Of a DNA stretch of 7,987 nucleotides, positions 1-6,559 are shown piece after piece. Both the position numbers and the translations under genes were made by a program. Position 1 is the first letter of the stretch. Each line of letters begins with the position of its first letter. Below the pieces are notes generated by a model, which saw nothing but the letters and a program-made list of their open reading frames with translations, was not told the origin of the DNA and ran no database searches. This DNA is from an uncultured Eubacteriales bacterium (GTDB taxonomy: Bacteria > Bacillota > Clostridia > Oscillospirales > Ruminococcaceae). Where the stretch lies: assembly GCA_959605275.1 (NCBI GenBank), contig CAUHFD010000131.1, forward strand, positions 1-7,987, in the 5' to 3' direction.

Positions 1-1
1 G

Positions 2-157
2 TCTTGCAATGCAAGGCAGGAGGATTTTTCTGGCTATCATCCTATTTTTGTGTCGGGTTCGGAAACAGAAGGTTACAATGAAGAGCGAGAATTGTCCCTG
101 CTTTTTCATATTTGTATGATTGATTTTTACCCTGAAATATGGTATATTAAAGCATAA
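2..157 (+). CDS. Possible C-terminal end of an unidentified protein (5' partial)
   Basis: An open frame runs from the window edge to a TAA at 155-157, giving 51 residues without a start in view. The translation has a natural mix of residues and ends in IDFYPEIWYIKA, and no competing frame explains these bases. I do not recognise the family. The pattern of a GY motif followed by a hydrophobic and aromatic tail is loosely like the end of aminoglycoside-phosphotransferase-type kinases, but that is only an impression. Random open frames of this length are not rare, and the promoter proposed for the next gene lies inside its last codons, so confidence is limited. If real, it is read in the same direction as the MFS gene, 65 bases before that gene's start. 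Confidence 0.4.
   Translation, partial: SCNARQEDFSGYHPIFVSGSETEGYNEERELSLLFHICMIDFYPEIWYIKA
120..148 (+). promoter_or_regulatory. Sigma-A type promoter of the MFS gene
   Basis: TTGATT at 120-125 and TATATT at 143-148 are separated by 17 bases, and a TG at 140-141 gives an extended -10. Transcription would start near 155, about 68 bases before the MFS start codon. It overlaps the possible end of the upstream reading frame. Confidence 0.6.
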
Positions 158-222
158 TTTTGATTTGTCCTGCAAATCAGACTCTCATCAAACAGAATTA
201 CATTGTTCAGGAGACCGTATTT

Positions 223-1434
223 ATGACAGAAGAAAACGCCAAATATAAAAAAACAATCTATGCCTGTTTTGCCGGATATATTACCCAAGCCATTGTAAAC
301 AATTTTATTCCCTTGCTTTTCCTGACGTTTCAGTCCCAGTATCAAATTCCACTGACCAAAATCACCATGCTCGTTACCATCAATTTCGGGTTGCAGTTGC
401 TGATTGACTTGGCTGCTATTGCCTTTGTGGATAAAATCGGCTACCGCACAGCAGCGATTCTGGCACACATCTGTGCCGCTGCCGGTTTAGTATTACTGCC
501 GATACTGCCCGAACTATTACCCGATCCTTTTATCGGCATTTTACTGGCGGTGCTGGTCTATGCAGTGGGCGGCGGTCTGCTGGAGGTACTGGTCAGCCCC
601 ATTGTAGAAGCCTGTCCTTCCGAAAACAAAGAGAAAACCATGAGCTTGCTGCACTCTTTCTACTGTTGGGGGCATGTAGGCGTCATCTTGCTGTCTACCC
701 TCTTTTTCGGCGTGTTTGGAATTAAAAACTGGAAAGCTATGGCGGTTTTATGGGCAATTCTTCCGGCAGTAAACGCCGTTGTCTTCGCAAAAGTCCCGAT
801 TGCTAATCTAAATGCCGATGAACAAAGCGGTCTTTCGCTGAAACAATTGGCAGGGAATAAGCTTTTCTGGATCATGATGATGTTAATGCTGTGCGCCGGC
901 GCCTGCGAACAATCTGTGGGGCAATGGGCATCCACCTTTGCAGAAAAAGGGTTGGGCGTTACCAAAACCATAGGCGATCTGGCGGGTCCGATGTCCTTTG
1001 CCATTCTGATGGGTACTTCCCGCGCAATTTACGGCAAATACGGCGAAAAAATAAATCTGGAACGGTTCATGATATACAGCGTACTTCTTTGTATGACGTC
1101 CTACCTGCTGATTGCATTGGTACCGGTTCCGTTTATCGGGCTGATCGGATGCGGGCTGTGCGGTTTATCGGTCGGCATCTTATGGCCGGGCACCTTCAGC
1201 ATGGCAGCCGCTTCCATTCGGGGCGGGGGGACCGCCATGTTTGCGCTGCTGGCTTTGGCAGGAGATTTGGGCTGTTCGGGCGGTCCCACTTTAGTGGGAC
1301 TGGTGTCGGGATATTTCCGCGACAATCTGCGGATGGGAATTTTAGCTGCGCTGCTGTTTCCTATCCTGCTATTCATCGGCATCTTTTGGAAACGAAAAAG
1401 TTCGTCTGAAAAACAGCGCATTCAAGGAGAATAA
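223..1434 (+). CDS. MFS permease, FucP-like (sugar/H+ symporter type)
   Basis: A 403-residue integral membrane protein of the major facilitator superfamily, of usual length for 12 membrane helices in two halves. Loop 2-3 carries the family A-motif in the form DKIGYRT (residues 70-76). GGGLLEVLVSPIVEA (about 116-130) followed by LLHSFYCWGHVG (about 142-153) resembles the fucose/glucose permease group (COG0738) more than drug exporters. A charged loop near 190-210 separates the halves, and the protein ends in a short basic tail. The ATG at 223 is chosen because AGGAG (209-213) precedes it by 9 bases; an in-frame TTG at 160 lacks such a site. It converges on a glycosidase gene, so the two are not one operon. 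A carbohydrate is the likely substrate, but none can be named. It probably has its own promoter at 120-148. Confidence 0.88.
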   Translation: MTEENAKYKKTIYACFAGYITQAIVNNFIPLLFLTFQSQYQIPLTKITMLVTINFGLQLLIDLAAIAFVDKIGYRTAAILAHICAAAGLVLLPILPELLPDPFIGILLAVLVYAVGGGLLEVLVSPIVEACPSENKEKTMSLLHSFYCWGHVGVILLSTLFFGVFGIKNWKAMAVLWAILPAVNAVVFAKVPIANLNADEQSGLSLKQLAGNKLFWIMMMLMLCAGACEQSVGQWASTFAEKGLGVTKTIGDLAGPMSFAILMGTSRAIYGKYGEKINLERFMIYSVLLCMTSYLLIALVPVPFIGLIGCGLCGLSVGILWPGTFSMAAASIRGGGTAMFALLALAGDLGCSGGPTLVGLVSGYFRDNLRMGILAALLFPILLFIGIFWKRKSSSEKQRIQGE

Positions 1435-1444
1435 AAAGGAAAAA

Positions 1445-1480
1445 ACGGTATCGCTCCGAGTAAAGAGCGATACCGTCTTT
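1445..1480. terminator. Shared bidirectional intrinsic terminator between convergent genes
   Basis: ACGGTATCGCTC (1445-1456) pairs perfectly with GAGCGATACCGT (1465-1476), a 12-bp stem with an 8-base loop. On the plus strand it is followed by CTTTATATTT, and on the minus strand by a longer T-run (the complement of the A-rich bases at 1435-1445). It can serve both the MFS gene ending at 1434 and the glycosidase ending at 1554; the minus-strand T-run is the better one. Confidence 0.88.
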
Positions 1481-1553
1481 ATATTTGGAAGATTTTTTAC
1501 AGACAGTCCGGATTTGAATTTCAATCCGGCTCTGCTCAAAGTAGCCGCCTGTT

Positions 1554-3374
1554 TTACTGTTCTATCAAAGGAATTTCTGTCATTCTCAGCTTTGCGCAGC
1601 CGTATGGGTATAGCAGAATTTCCTCCTTTTCGCTGATTGCTTCTCTCGATTCGGGTATTTTCGCACAAACAGTTTCGTAGCCGTCCTCGAATCCCCATGC
1701 AATCTTTTTTACATTTGCTTTGATTACGACCGGCGGATGTTCCGAAGAAAACGGAATGTCACTGATCTCACGCAGTTCCTTTTGCAGTGACTTATCACAA
1801 TAAGCATAGTTCCAGGAAGAAAGCGGGATGTATTCGTAATCGCAATAAGGAAATTTCCTTTCTACACCGTTTCTTTCATACTCTAACCTTTCTTTGGCAT
1901 AGGAAATCGGTACGGAAAATACCAGCGACCCGCATTTTACCGTCTGCAATTCATGCGGTCTTTCTTCAAAATACGGTACCGTGTCATAAGACAGAACGAT
2001 TTCACGGTGTTCTCCGGCAGCAATTTCAAAGGTAAGCTCCTCTGCTGTCGTTTTCTCTCCGTTAACGATAAGCTCTTTTGCAAAAGATGGGATTCTTATT
2101 TTAAAAACAAACGGTCTTTCTGCTTTTATCGTGTATTGGAAGCTGTTTTCAAACGGATAATCGGTTTTCAGTATAATCTGCTTATCATCGGTTTTTAACA
2201 CAGACGGCACAGGGATTACATTGATCACCGTATTGTCATCATGCATAAACGCAGACAGCGCAAATTTCGGCCAGCCCTGATTGAAATTTGCAGTACAGCA
2301 TCCGTAATTCGGTTCCAGCCCAAACAAGTGAGCCTCATGACCGTTTGTTCTGAAAATAGGTTTCCCCAGGTGTTGGAATTTCTGACAAGCGATCTGATTG
2401 CTCAACTGATCATATTGATGGGACCACATATCATCGCTTATCGTTGCCGGAAGCGCGTTAAATGCGATCTGCTCCAATCTCTCCGCCCATTTTTTATCCC
2501 CTGTATAGGCATACAAAAGCTCATAGGAGTACATTTGCTCGACAACAGCGCAAAGTTCTGTTCCCTGAATCGGGCTTAATCCCGAAAGGCATTCGTCACC
2601 GGTGAATAAACCGACAGGGGTTCCGTTATACCGATACAATATTTCATACAGACGATCGACGTTGTTGGTATAGCTTTCCTTCAGAATATCGCAGGAAACC
2701 GCTTCGCTTTTCAGCATCATGGCAAGATTCACAATATGGGTATCAAAGGTCCATTGGTTGAGCGGTCTTTTCCAAAGTTCCATTTTATCGTTATAGTTTG
2801 TGCCCTGTGTTTTCAACAGCCTGGCAAGATCCTCGAGCCACTGTTCCGGATACTTGTCATAAATAAGATTGATTGCAATAAAGCCCTCGTACCAACGGTA
2901 TGCGCCCCAATCAAACAGCTTGATCTTTCCGCTTGACAACAAATCATAGTAATTTTTAAGTGTCTTATATATAACGTCCAGGATATGTTCCTCATTTGAG
3001 CATTCGTAATAGACAGTTAGTACCTTTGTAATCAGTAATACCGCCCAAGAATCATATTCTGCCTTTTGCCCCTCCTCACAGGGACAAATCCAACCGTCTT
3101 CCCTTTGTGATGACACAATTGCATTGATATATTTTTTTACTCTTGATATCATATCTTCGTCTTCCAGCAGATATGCCAGCGGAATAAAGCCATCCAGCCA
3201 GTAGGGGACTCTCTCCCATCCTTCCGCATCTCCGCCTATCCACTTGCTGTCTCTGACATCGCGCCAAACTTTATCCAAATGACCGCTAAGTCCCTGTGCC
3301 TGTATTTCCAGTTGTTTTTTCAGCCAGCCTGCCGGTTTGATTTCTTTTGAAGTATATTGTTTCCACTTTTTCAT
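1554..3374 (-). CDS. GH127-type glycoside hydrolase (beta-L-arabinofuranosidase-like, DUF1680)
   Basis: A 606-residue protein with the layout of GH127/GH146 beta-L-arabinofuranosidases: an (alpha/alpha)6 barrel over about residues 15-375, then beta-sandwich domains. In characterised GH127 enzymes a Zn ion is held by one Glu and three Cys, one Cys being the nucleophile. Here GTELCAVVE gives Glu273 and Cys275, and NYGCCTANFNQGW gives Cys359 and Cys360, so the full Glu/Cys3 set appears present. GDECLSG with Glu261 is a candidate region for the acid/base residue (inferred). No signal peptide or membrane segment is seen, so it should act in the cytosol on imported oligosaccharides. The start ATG at 3374 follows a strong site, AGGGAGGG (3387-3380). 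It is divergent from an AraC regulator across a region rich in repeated boxes, which suggests substrate-controlled expression. Exact sugar specificity is uncertain because DUF1680 proteins vary. Confidence 0.85.
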   Translation of the reverse strand: MKKWKQYTSKEIKPAGWLKKQLEIQAQGLSGHLDKVWRDVRDSKWIGGDAEGWERVPYWLDGFIPLAYLLEDEDMISRVKKYINAIVSSQREDGWICPCEEGQKAEYDSWAVLLITKVLTVYYECSNEEHILDVIYKTLKNYYDLLSSGKIKLFDWGAYRWYEGFIAINLIYDKYPEQWLEDLARLLKTQGTNYNDKMELWKRPLNQWTFDTHIVNLAMMLKSEAVSCDILKESYTNNVDRLYEILYRYNGTPVGLFTGDECLSGLSPIQGTELCAVVEQMYSYELLYAYTGDKKWAERLEQIAFNALPATISDDMWSHQYDQLSNQIACQKFQHLGKPIFRTNGHEAHLFGLEPNYGCCTANFNQGWPKFALSAFMHDDNTVINVIPVPSVLKTDDKQIILKTDYPFENSFQYTIKAERPFVFKIRIPSFAKELIVNGEKTTAEELTFEIAAGEHREIVLSYDTVPYFEERPHELQTVKCGSLVFSVPISYAKERLEYERNGVERKFPYCDYEYIPLSSWNYAYCDKSLQKELREISDIPFSSEHPPVVIKANVKKIAWGFEDGYETVCAKIPESREAISEKEEILLYPYGCAKLRMTEIPLIEQ

Positions 3375-3398
3375 CGTAACCCTCCCTTTCCTTTGATA

Positions 3399-3463
3399 TG
3401 ATTATATCACATTGATATCCTCCTAAAAAGTGATAATATCACTGATTATATTGACAATATCAC
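3399..3463. promoter_or_regulatory. Three phased GTGATAT boxes, probable AraC-type operator sites
   Basis: On the minus strand the 12-mers GTGATATTGTCA (3463-3452), GTGATATTATCA (3442-3431) and GTGATATAATCA (3410-3399) are near-identical and in the same orientation, with steps of 21 and 32 bases (about two and three helical turns). The middle one extends into a perfect palindrome, GTGATA-A-TATCAC (3430-3442). Relative to the inferred GH127 start the two upstream boxes centre near -43 and -64, the geometry known for AraC-type activation; the third overlaps the -10. The farthest box overlaps the -35 of the opposite promoter. Confidence 0.6.
3401..3429 (-). promoter_or_regulatory. Extended -10 promoter of the GH127 gene with a poor -35
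   Basis: Reading the minus strand, TGATATAAT (3409-3401) is an extended -10 with a perfect TATAAT. The hexamer 17 bases upstream (3429-3424) is TTTTTA, a weak -35. The start would be near 3394, leaving a leader of about 20 bases that includes the ribosome binding site. A good -10 with a weak -35 fits an activator-dependent promoter (inference). Confidence 0.55.
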
Positions 3464-3478
3464 AATTATTGTTATAAT
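3451..3478 (+). promoter_or_regulatory. Consensus sigma-A promoter facing the AraC gene
   Basis: TTGACA (3451-3456) and TATAAT (3473-3478) are separated by 16 bases, with TG at 3470-3471 for an extended -10. Both hexamers are perfect. Transcription would begin near 3485, directly ahead of three tandem hairpins. The regulator's reading frame starts about 280 bases further on. Confidence 0.75.
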
Positions 3479-3497
3479 AAAAAGCAAAGCAGATGTT
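3470..3497 (+). repeat. 28-bp direct repeat, copy 1
   Basis: This stretch covers the TATAAT of the consensus promoter, then AAAAAGCAAAGCAGATGTT, and is repeated without mismatch at 3711-3738. The two copies are 241 bases apart and enclose a 213-bp insert (3498-3710). Confidence 0.9.
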
Positions 3498-3556
3498 ATA
3501 CATCTGCGTGCCGCATGAAATGCGGCTTAGACGGCGCAAAGTGCCGTCGCTTTTCT
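3485..3556 (+). ncRNA. Candidate small structured RNA: three tandem hairpins ending in a terminator-like stem
   Basis: Immediately after the consensus promoter come three perfect stems: GCAGATG/CATCTGC (3489-3507), GCCGCAT/ATGCGGC (3510-3526) and GACGGC/GCCGTC (3530-3548, extendable by two pairs inside). The last is followed by GCTTTTCT, a short U-run typical of a terminator. The predicted transcript is about 70 nt and contains no credible reading frame. It could be an independent sRNA or a leader/attenuator for the AraC gene. I do not recognise it as a known riboswitch or RNA family. Confidence 0.45.
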
Positions 3557-3605
3557 ATTGCAACAGTAAATTGCGCTGCATAGCAACGCTTCTGCCCGCG
3601 GCAGC

Positions 3606-3626
3606 CATCAAAACCTTGTTTTGATG
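3606..3626. repeat. Perfect 9-bp hairpin in the inserted segment
   Basis: CATCAAAAC (3606-3614) pairs with GTTTTGATG (3618-3626) around a 3-base loop. It lies after a small CTGCC/GGCAG stem (3592-3604). No T-run follows, so it is not a classical terminator. Confidence 0.7.
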
Positions 3627-3639
3627 AAATTTATGTTAT

Positions 3640-3676
3640 AATGTTCTTAAAAGTACTTCGTATCTTTAAGAACATT
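3640..3676. repeat. Perfect 12-bp inverted repeat overlapping a TATAAT
   Basis: AATGTTCTTAAA (3640-3651) is the exact complement of TTTAAGAACATT (3665-3676), and four further pairs are possible inside the loop. Its left arm overlaps a TGTTATAAT motif (3634-3642) that looks like an extended -10. A 13-base string TTTATGTTATAAT is shared by 3630-3642 and 3707-3719. Confidence 0.7.
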
Positions 3677-3710
3677 GAAACATTGCTCGCTTCGCTGCGC
3701 CAGTAGTTTA

Positions 3711-3738
3711 TGTTATAATAAAAAGCAAAGCAGATGTT
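3711..3738 (+). repeat. 28-bp direct repeat, copy 2, carrying an orphan extended -10
   Basis: Identical to 3470-3497. It includes TG-T-TATAAT (3711-3719) but has no recognisable -35 at the right distance (3691-3696 reads TTCGCT). It may act as a weak extended -10 promoter for the AraC gene, or be only the remains of the original promoter. Confidence 0.85.
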
Positions 3739-3754
3739 GTAATAATAATGATCG

Positions 3755-3766
3755 GTGATATTATGA
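3755..3766 (+). promoter_or_regulatory. Fourth GTGATAT box at the AraC translation start
   Basis: GTGATATTATGA matches the operator box at 3431-3442 (minus strand) at 11 of 12 positions, and overlaps the AraC start codon at 3763. It may serve autoregulation (inference). The weak GGTGA inside it is also the only ribosome-binding candidate for that start. Confidence 0.35.
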
Positions 3767-4526
3767 ATGGAATTGATCTAAACAAACCGCTCGCTTATAA
3801 ACATGCTTCGCTTCGATTCTTCGCAAAAACGAACATCACGTCGATCGTTTTTGCGAAGACGATGTTTTGCTGTTGGTGTTTGACGGTGTTTTGCGTTTCT
3901 CGGAAGACGGCGTAAATTATGAAGTGTTTCCCGGGAAATACCACATACAAAAACACAACACCCTTCAAAAAGGTGATGTTGCCAGCGATTCGCCAAAATA
4001 TTTATATGTTCATTTTCTCGCGGATTGGTCAGAAGACGATGCCGTTCTTCCGGCTCGCGGCGACTTCGATTACGAAAAGCTCAAACCAATGATAGTCGAT
4101 CTGGACAGGTTATCTCACAGTAACTCGCTGGCCATAGAACAAACGGCGAAATTCTTCGAGTTGCTGCTGCACCTATATCGCAAAGAAACCAAAAAGACCA
4201 CAGCGGATCAAATTTGCGATTTTATTTCCGAGGAATACACCAACAATATCTCTTTGGAAATGCTGTGCGATCGATTTCATTTCAGCAAAAATCATATTAT
4301 TAACATTTTTAAAAACCAATACCATATGACTCCCTTTGAGTATGCAAACAGCTTGAAGATTCAACAGGCGGAATATCTCTTGGAAACCACGTCGGATACG
4401 ATAGACAACATCGCGCGTCAATGCGGATTTAACAACTATTCTCATTTTTACCGATTGTTCTATCGCAAACACGCCTTATCCCCCGACAAATGGAGAAGCA
4501 AAAAGCGCATTCATCCTGCCATGTAG
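3763..4526 (+). pseudogene. AraC-family regulator with a frameshift after codon ~20
   Basis: The ATG at 3763 opens MNGIDLNKPLAYKHASLRFF, typical of the start of an AraC-type cupin regulator, but this frame stops at 3913-3915. The continuation, NEHHVDRFCEDDVLLLVFDG and onward, is in another frame and runs to the TAG at 4524-4526. Adding one base near 3821-3829 (an A5 run lies at 3825-3829) joins them into about 254 residues, a normal length. The rest is well preserved: an N-terminal sugar-sensing cupin, then two HTH motifs over about the last 100 residues (ISLEMLCDRFHFSKNHI, then DNIARQCGFNNYSHFYRLF). It is a DNA-binding activator, probably of the divergent GH127 gene. The later frame has only a TTG (3867) as an early start and would lose much of the cupin. 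A sequence error cannot be excluded; the intact remainder suggests a recent change. Confidence 0.8.
3818..3859. repeat. Perfect 15-bp inverted repeat at the frameshift site
   Basis: TCTTCGCAAAAACGA (3818-3832) is exactly complementary to TCGTTTTTGCGAAGA (3845-3859), with a 12-base loop. The left arm contains the point where the AraC frame is lost. Such perfect arms inside a coding region are unusual. Confidence 0.85.
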
Positions 4527-4538
4527 ATGATGCATCAT
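4527..4538. repeat. 12-bp perfect palindrome between AraC and ABC genes
   Basis: ATGATGCATCAT begins immediately after the AraC stop codon. It is symmetric and sits in the 46-base gap before the ABC gene, so it could be an operator, though a palindrome of this size may be chance. Confidence 0.3.
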
Positions 4539-4572
4539 ACCGACCATCCTTTTACAGAAAGAAGCGATACCC

Positions 4573-6306
4573 ATGAAAATCATTATCCGCCTTTTAAAAA
4601 TGGCACGAAAGTATTATCCTACCCTTTTTATCACCATCTTCGCATTGCTGGGAGCGGCGGCGCTGAATCTGTCGACCCCGTTTCTGGTACAGCGGCTGAC
4701 CGGAAGTCTGACCGACGGCAGTGCAACCCAAACATATATTCTGACCTTTGCCGGCATCTTGCTGTCCGCCTATTTGCTGCGCGCCGTCTGCCGTTTTCTC
4801 GCCATGTGGCTGGCGCACGTAACTGCATGGAATTTTGTGGGGGAACTGACGCTGAAAGTTTATGACAAGCTGCAATCCCTTTCCCTCGCCTGGTACAGCG
4901 ACAAGGAAACCGGGCAAATCATGAGCAGAACGCTCAACGACACCCGCAATCTGGAGGTGCTGTTTGCGCATGCTCTGCCGGATATGTTCTCGAACATTGT
5001 TATCATTGTCCTGGTATGTGTCATGATTATCCTCATCAATCCGATGCTGGCGCTGTTCACCCTGCTGCCGCTCCCTATCGTGCTTGCCGTCAGCAGTCTG
5101 TACTCCAAAAAGGTGGCGCCGCTGTTCCGCATCAATCAGCGGGTGCTGGGAGAACTCAACGGGGACTTGCAGGACGTGATCTCCGGAATGAAGGAAATAC
5201 AGGCTTTTGCCCGCGAGAAGCACGAGTATGAGCGAATGAAGGCTTTTTGCCGCCATTACAGCAAGGTGAACATCCGCGCAAACTTTTCCAACGCCATTTA
5301 CAACCCGCTTGTGGAATTTCTGACCGGGTTCGGCACTGTTCTGGTCATGGGAATCGGCGGTTTGATTGCGGCGGGATTCCTTTTCCCCGGAAATTCGCTC
5401 ACCGCGGCGGAGCTGGTCGGATTTTTCCTTTATCTGTCCCTGTTTTACACCCCTTTAACCACCCTCGCGCGCTGTGCAGAGGATATTCAAACCTCCCTTG
5501 CCGGGGCGGAACGGGTTTTTGAGATTCTGGATGCGGAGCCTGATGTTCAGGAAGATGTGAGTGCCGAAGTTCTGCCTTTGGGAAACGGAAAAATCGAGTT
5601 TGACCATGTAACCTTCGGCTACAAAGACGGAGAAAAGGTACTCGACGATGTTTCGTTCACGGTAAATCCGGGAGAGATGGTTGCCTTTGTAGGAGCAACC
5701 GGTGCCGGCAAAACCACGGTTGTTTCTCTGTTGGAGCGTTTCTATGACCCGACAGGAGGCAGAATCCTGTTTGACGGAACCGACATCCGCCACGTGACGC
5801 TCAAAAGTCTCCGGGAAAATCTTTCCATTGTTTTGCAGGACGTTTTCCTTTTTAACGGAACGATTTACGACAATATCGCTTACGGAGGCAGCAATCCTAC
5901 CCAAGAGGAAGTATACGAGGCGGCTCGGATTGCCCGGGCGGATGCTTTTATCCGGGAGATGCCGGACGGATATCAAACCGCAATCGGAGAACGCGGCGTC
6001 CGGCTGTCCGGCGGACAAAAACAGAGAATCGCGATTGCCCGTGCCATTTTGCGTTATGCTCCGGTCCTGATTCTTGACGAGGCGACCAGCGCCGTAGACA
6101 ACGAAACCGAGGCACAGATTCAGGAAGCCATCGAGGCGCTTTCCGGCAAGAAAACCATTATTGCCATTGCGCATCGCCTTTCCACCGTAATGCGTGCCGA
6201 TCGGATTGTGGTATTGTCCGAAGGGCGGATTGCCGAAATCGGCACCCACGAGGAACTGCTTGCCAAGCAGGGAATCTATGCCCGCCTTTACCACCGGCAA
6301 GGGTAG
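4573..6306 (+). CDS. Single-chain ABC exporter (fused membrane and ATPase domains)
   Basis: A 577-residue half-transporter of the type IV ABC exporter class (MsbA/LmrA-like), acting in the cytoplasmic membrane, probably as a homodimer. Residues about 15-320 form the six-helix membrane domain. The ATPase domain follows with A-loop Tyr350, Walker A GATGAGKT (374-381), Q-loop Gln422, signature LSGGQ (478-482), Walker B VLILDE with catalytic Glu503, D-loop SAVD (506-509) and H-loop His534. All key residues are intact, so a homodimer would have two competent ATP sites. The substrate cannot be read from sequence; lipids, peptides or drugs are all known for the family. The start ATG at 4573 has only a weak site (GAAAGAAG, 4557-4564). 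It lies 46 bases after the AraC stop with no terminator between, so cotranscription is likely. The next terminator-like stem lies inside an inserted element. Confidence 0.92.
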   Translation: MKIIIRLLKMARKYYPTLFITIFALLGAAALNLSTPFLVQRLTGSLTDGSATQTYILTFAGILLSAYLLRAVCRFLAMWLAHVTAWNFVGELTLKVYDKLQSLSLAWYSDKETGQIMSRTLNDTRNLEVLFAHALPDMFSNIVIIVLVCVMIILINPMLALFTLLPLPIVLAVSSLYSKKVAPLFRINQRVLGELNGDLQDVISGMKEIQAFAREKHEYERMKAFCRHYSKVNIRANFSNAIYNPLVEFLTGFGTVLVMGIGGLIAAGFLFPGNSLTAAELVGFFLYLSLFYTPLTTLARCAEDIQTSLAGAERVFEILDAEPDVQEDVSAEVLPLGNGKIEFDHVTFGYKDGEKVLDDVSFTVNPGEMVAFVGATGAGKTTVVSLLERFYDPTGGRILFDGTDIRHVTLKSLRENLSIVLQDVFLFNGTIYDNIAYGGSNPTQEEVYEAARIARADAFIREMPDGYQTAIGERGVRLSGGQKQRIAIARAILRYAPVLILDEATSAVDNETEAQIQEAIEALSGKKTIIAIAHRLSTVMRADRIVVLSEGRIAEIGTHEELLAKQGIYARLYHRQG

Positions 6307-6421
6307 GGATTTTAGAAAATGCCGCTCCGTTATCCGAAATCATGGCGGTTTCCTCCGCCGCTGCCCAATGTTTCGAATATGTTGATAATTTCTTCGATTT
6401 TCATAAAGCATTCGCTGTCTG

Positions 6422-6431
6422 TAAGGCTGTC
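6422..6431 (+). repeat. Target-site duplication, left copy
   Basis: TAAGGCTGTC; identical to 6656-6665. Bases outside the 10-mer differ, so the boundary is exact. It carries codons for D-S-L of the split small protein on the minus strand. Confidence 0.8.
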
Positions 6432-6436
6432 GAAAA

Positions 6437-6460
6437 ACTATAAATTATAGTCCTTTTTTT
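6437..6460 (+). terminator. AT-rich terminator-like stem supplied by the insertion
   Basis: ACTATAA (6437-6443) and TTATAGT (6445-6451) are perfectly symmetric around one base, giving a stem of about 6 bp, followed by CCTTTTTTT. It is the first terminator-like signal after the ABC gene. The stem has little GC, so efficiency is uncertain. Confidence 0.45.
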
Positions 6461-6507
6461 AAATCATGTCACGCAGGCGGACATGCGCCGCCGCAGTGAC
6501 TCTTTGA

Positions 6508-6559
6508 AAGAAAACCAGCGGTAAGCAACGGCAAAGCCGTTTGCGGAGCTGGTTTTCTT
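6508..6559. repeat. Long central hairpin of the insertion
   Basis: AAGAAAACCAGC (6508-6519) pairs with GCTGGTTTTCTT (6548-6559), and inside it AACGGC pairs with GCCGTT around AAA. The two-tier stem spans most of the element's middle. Confidence 0.7.

Noticed and set aside
160..222. Upstream TTG start extending the MFS protein by 21 residues
   Set aside because: No ribosome binding site precedes it, whereas AGGAG lies at proper distance from the ATG at 223.
891..1409. Plus-strand open frame of 172 codons within the MFS gene
   Set aside because: Out-of-frame shadow, Arg-rich, with no ribosome binding site; the MFS frame is clearly coding.
1508..1529. CCGGATT/AATCCGG stem as a second terminator
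   Set aside because: No T-run follows on either strand; the stem at 1445-1476 is a sufficient terminator.
3485..3556. Known riboswitch or T-box leader
   Set aside because: The three short separate hairpins do not match any aptamer I can recognise, so only an unnamed RNA is proposed.
3823..3859. Programmed -1 frameshift in the AraC gene
   Set aside because: The GCA AAA ACG run could slip, but the stem includes the slip site instead of lying 5-9 bases downstream, and AraC proteins are not known to need frameshifting.
4594..5256. Minus-strand open frame of 220 codons opposite the ABC membrane domain
   Set aside because: Shadow frame; Q/H/R-rich translation typical of antisense reading.
5455..6300. 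Long minus-strand open frame (281 codons) opposite the ABC ATPase domain
   Set aside because: It is the antisense shadow of a gene with all ABC motifs intact, and its translation shows no family features.
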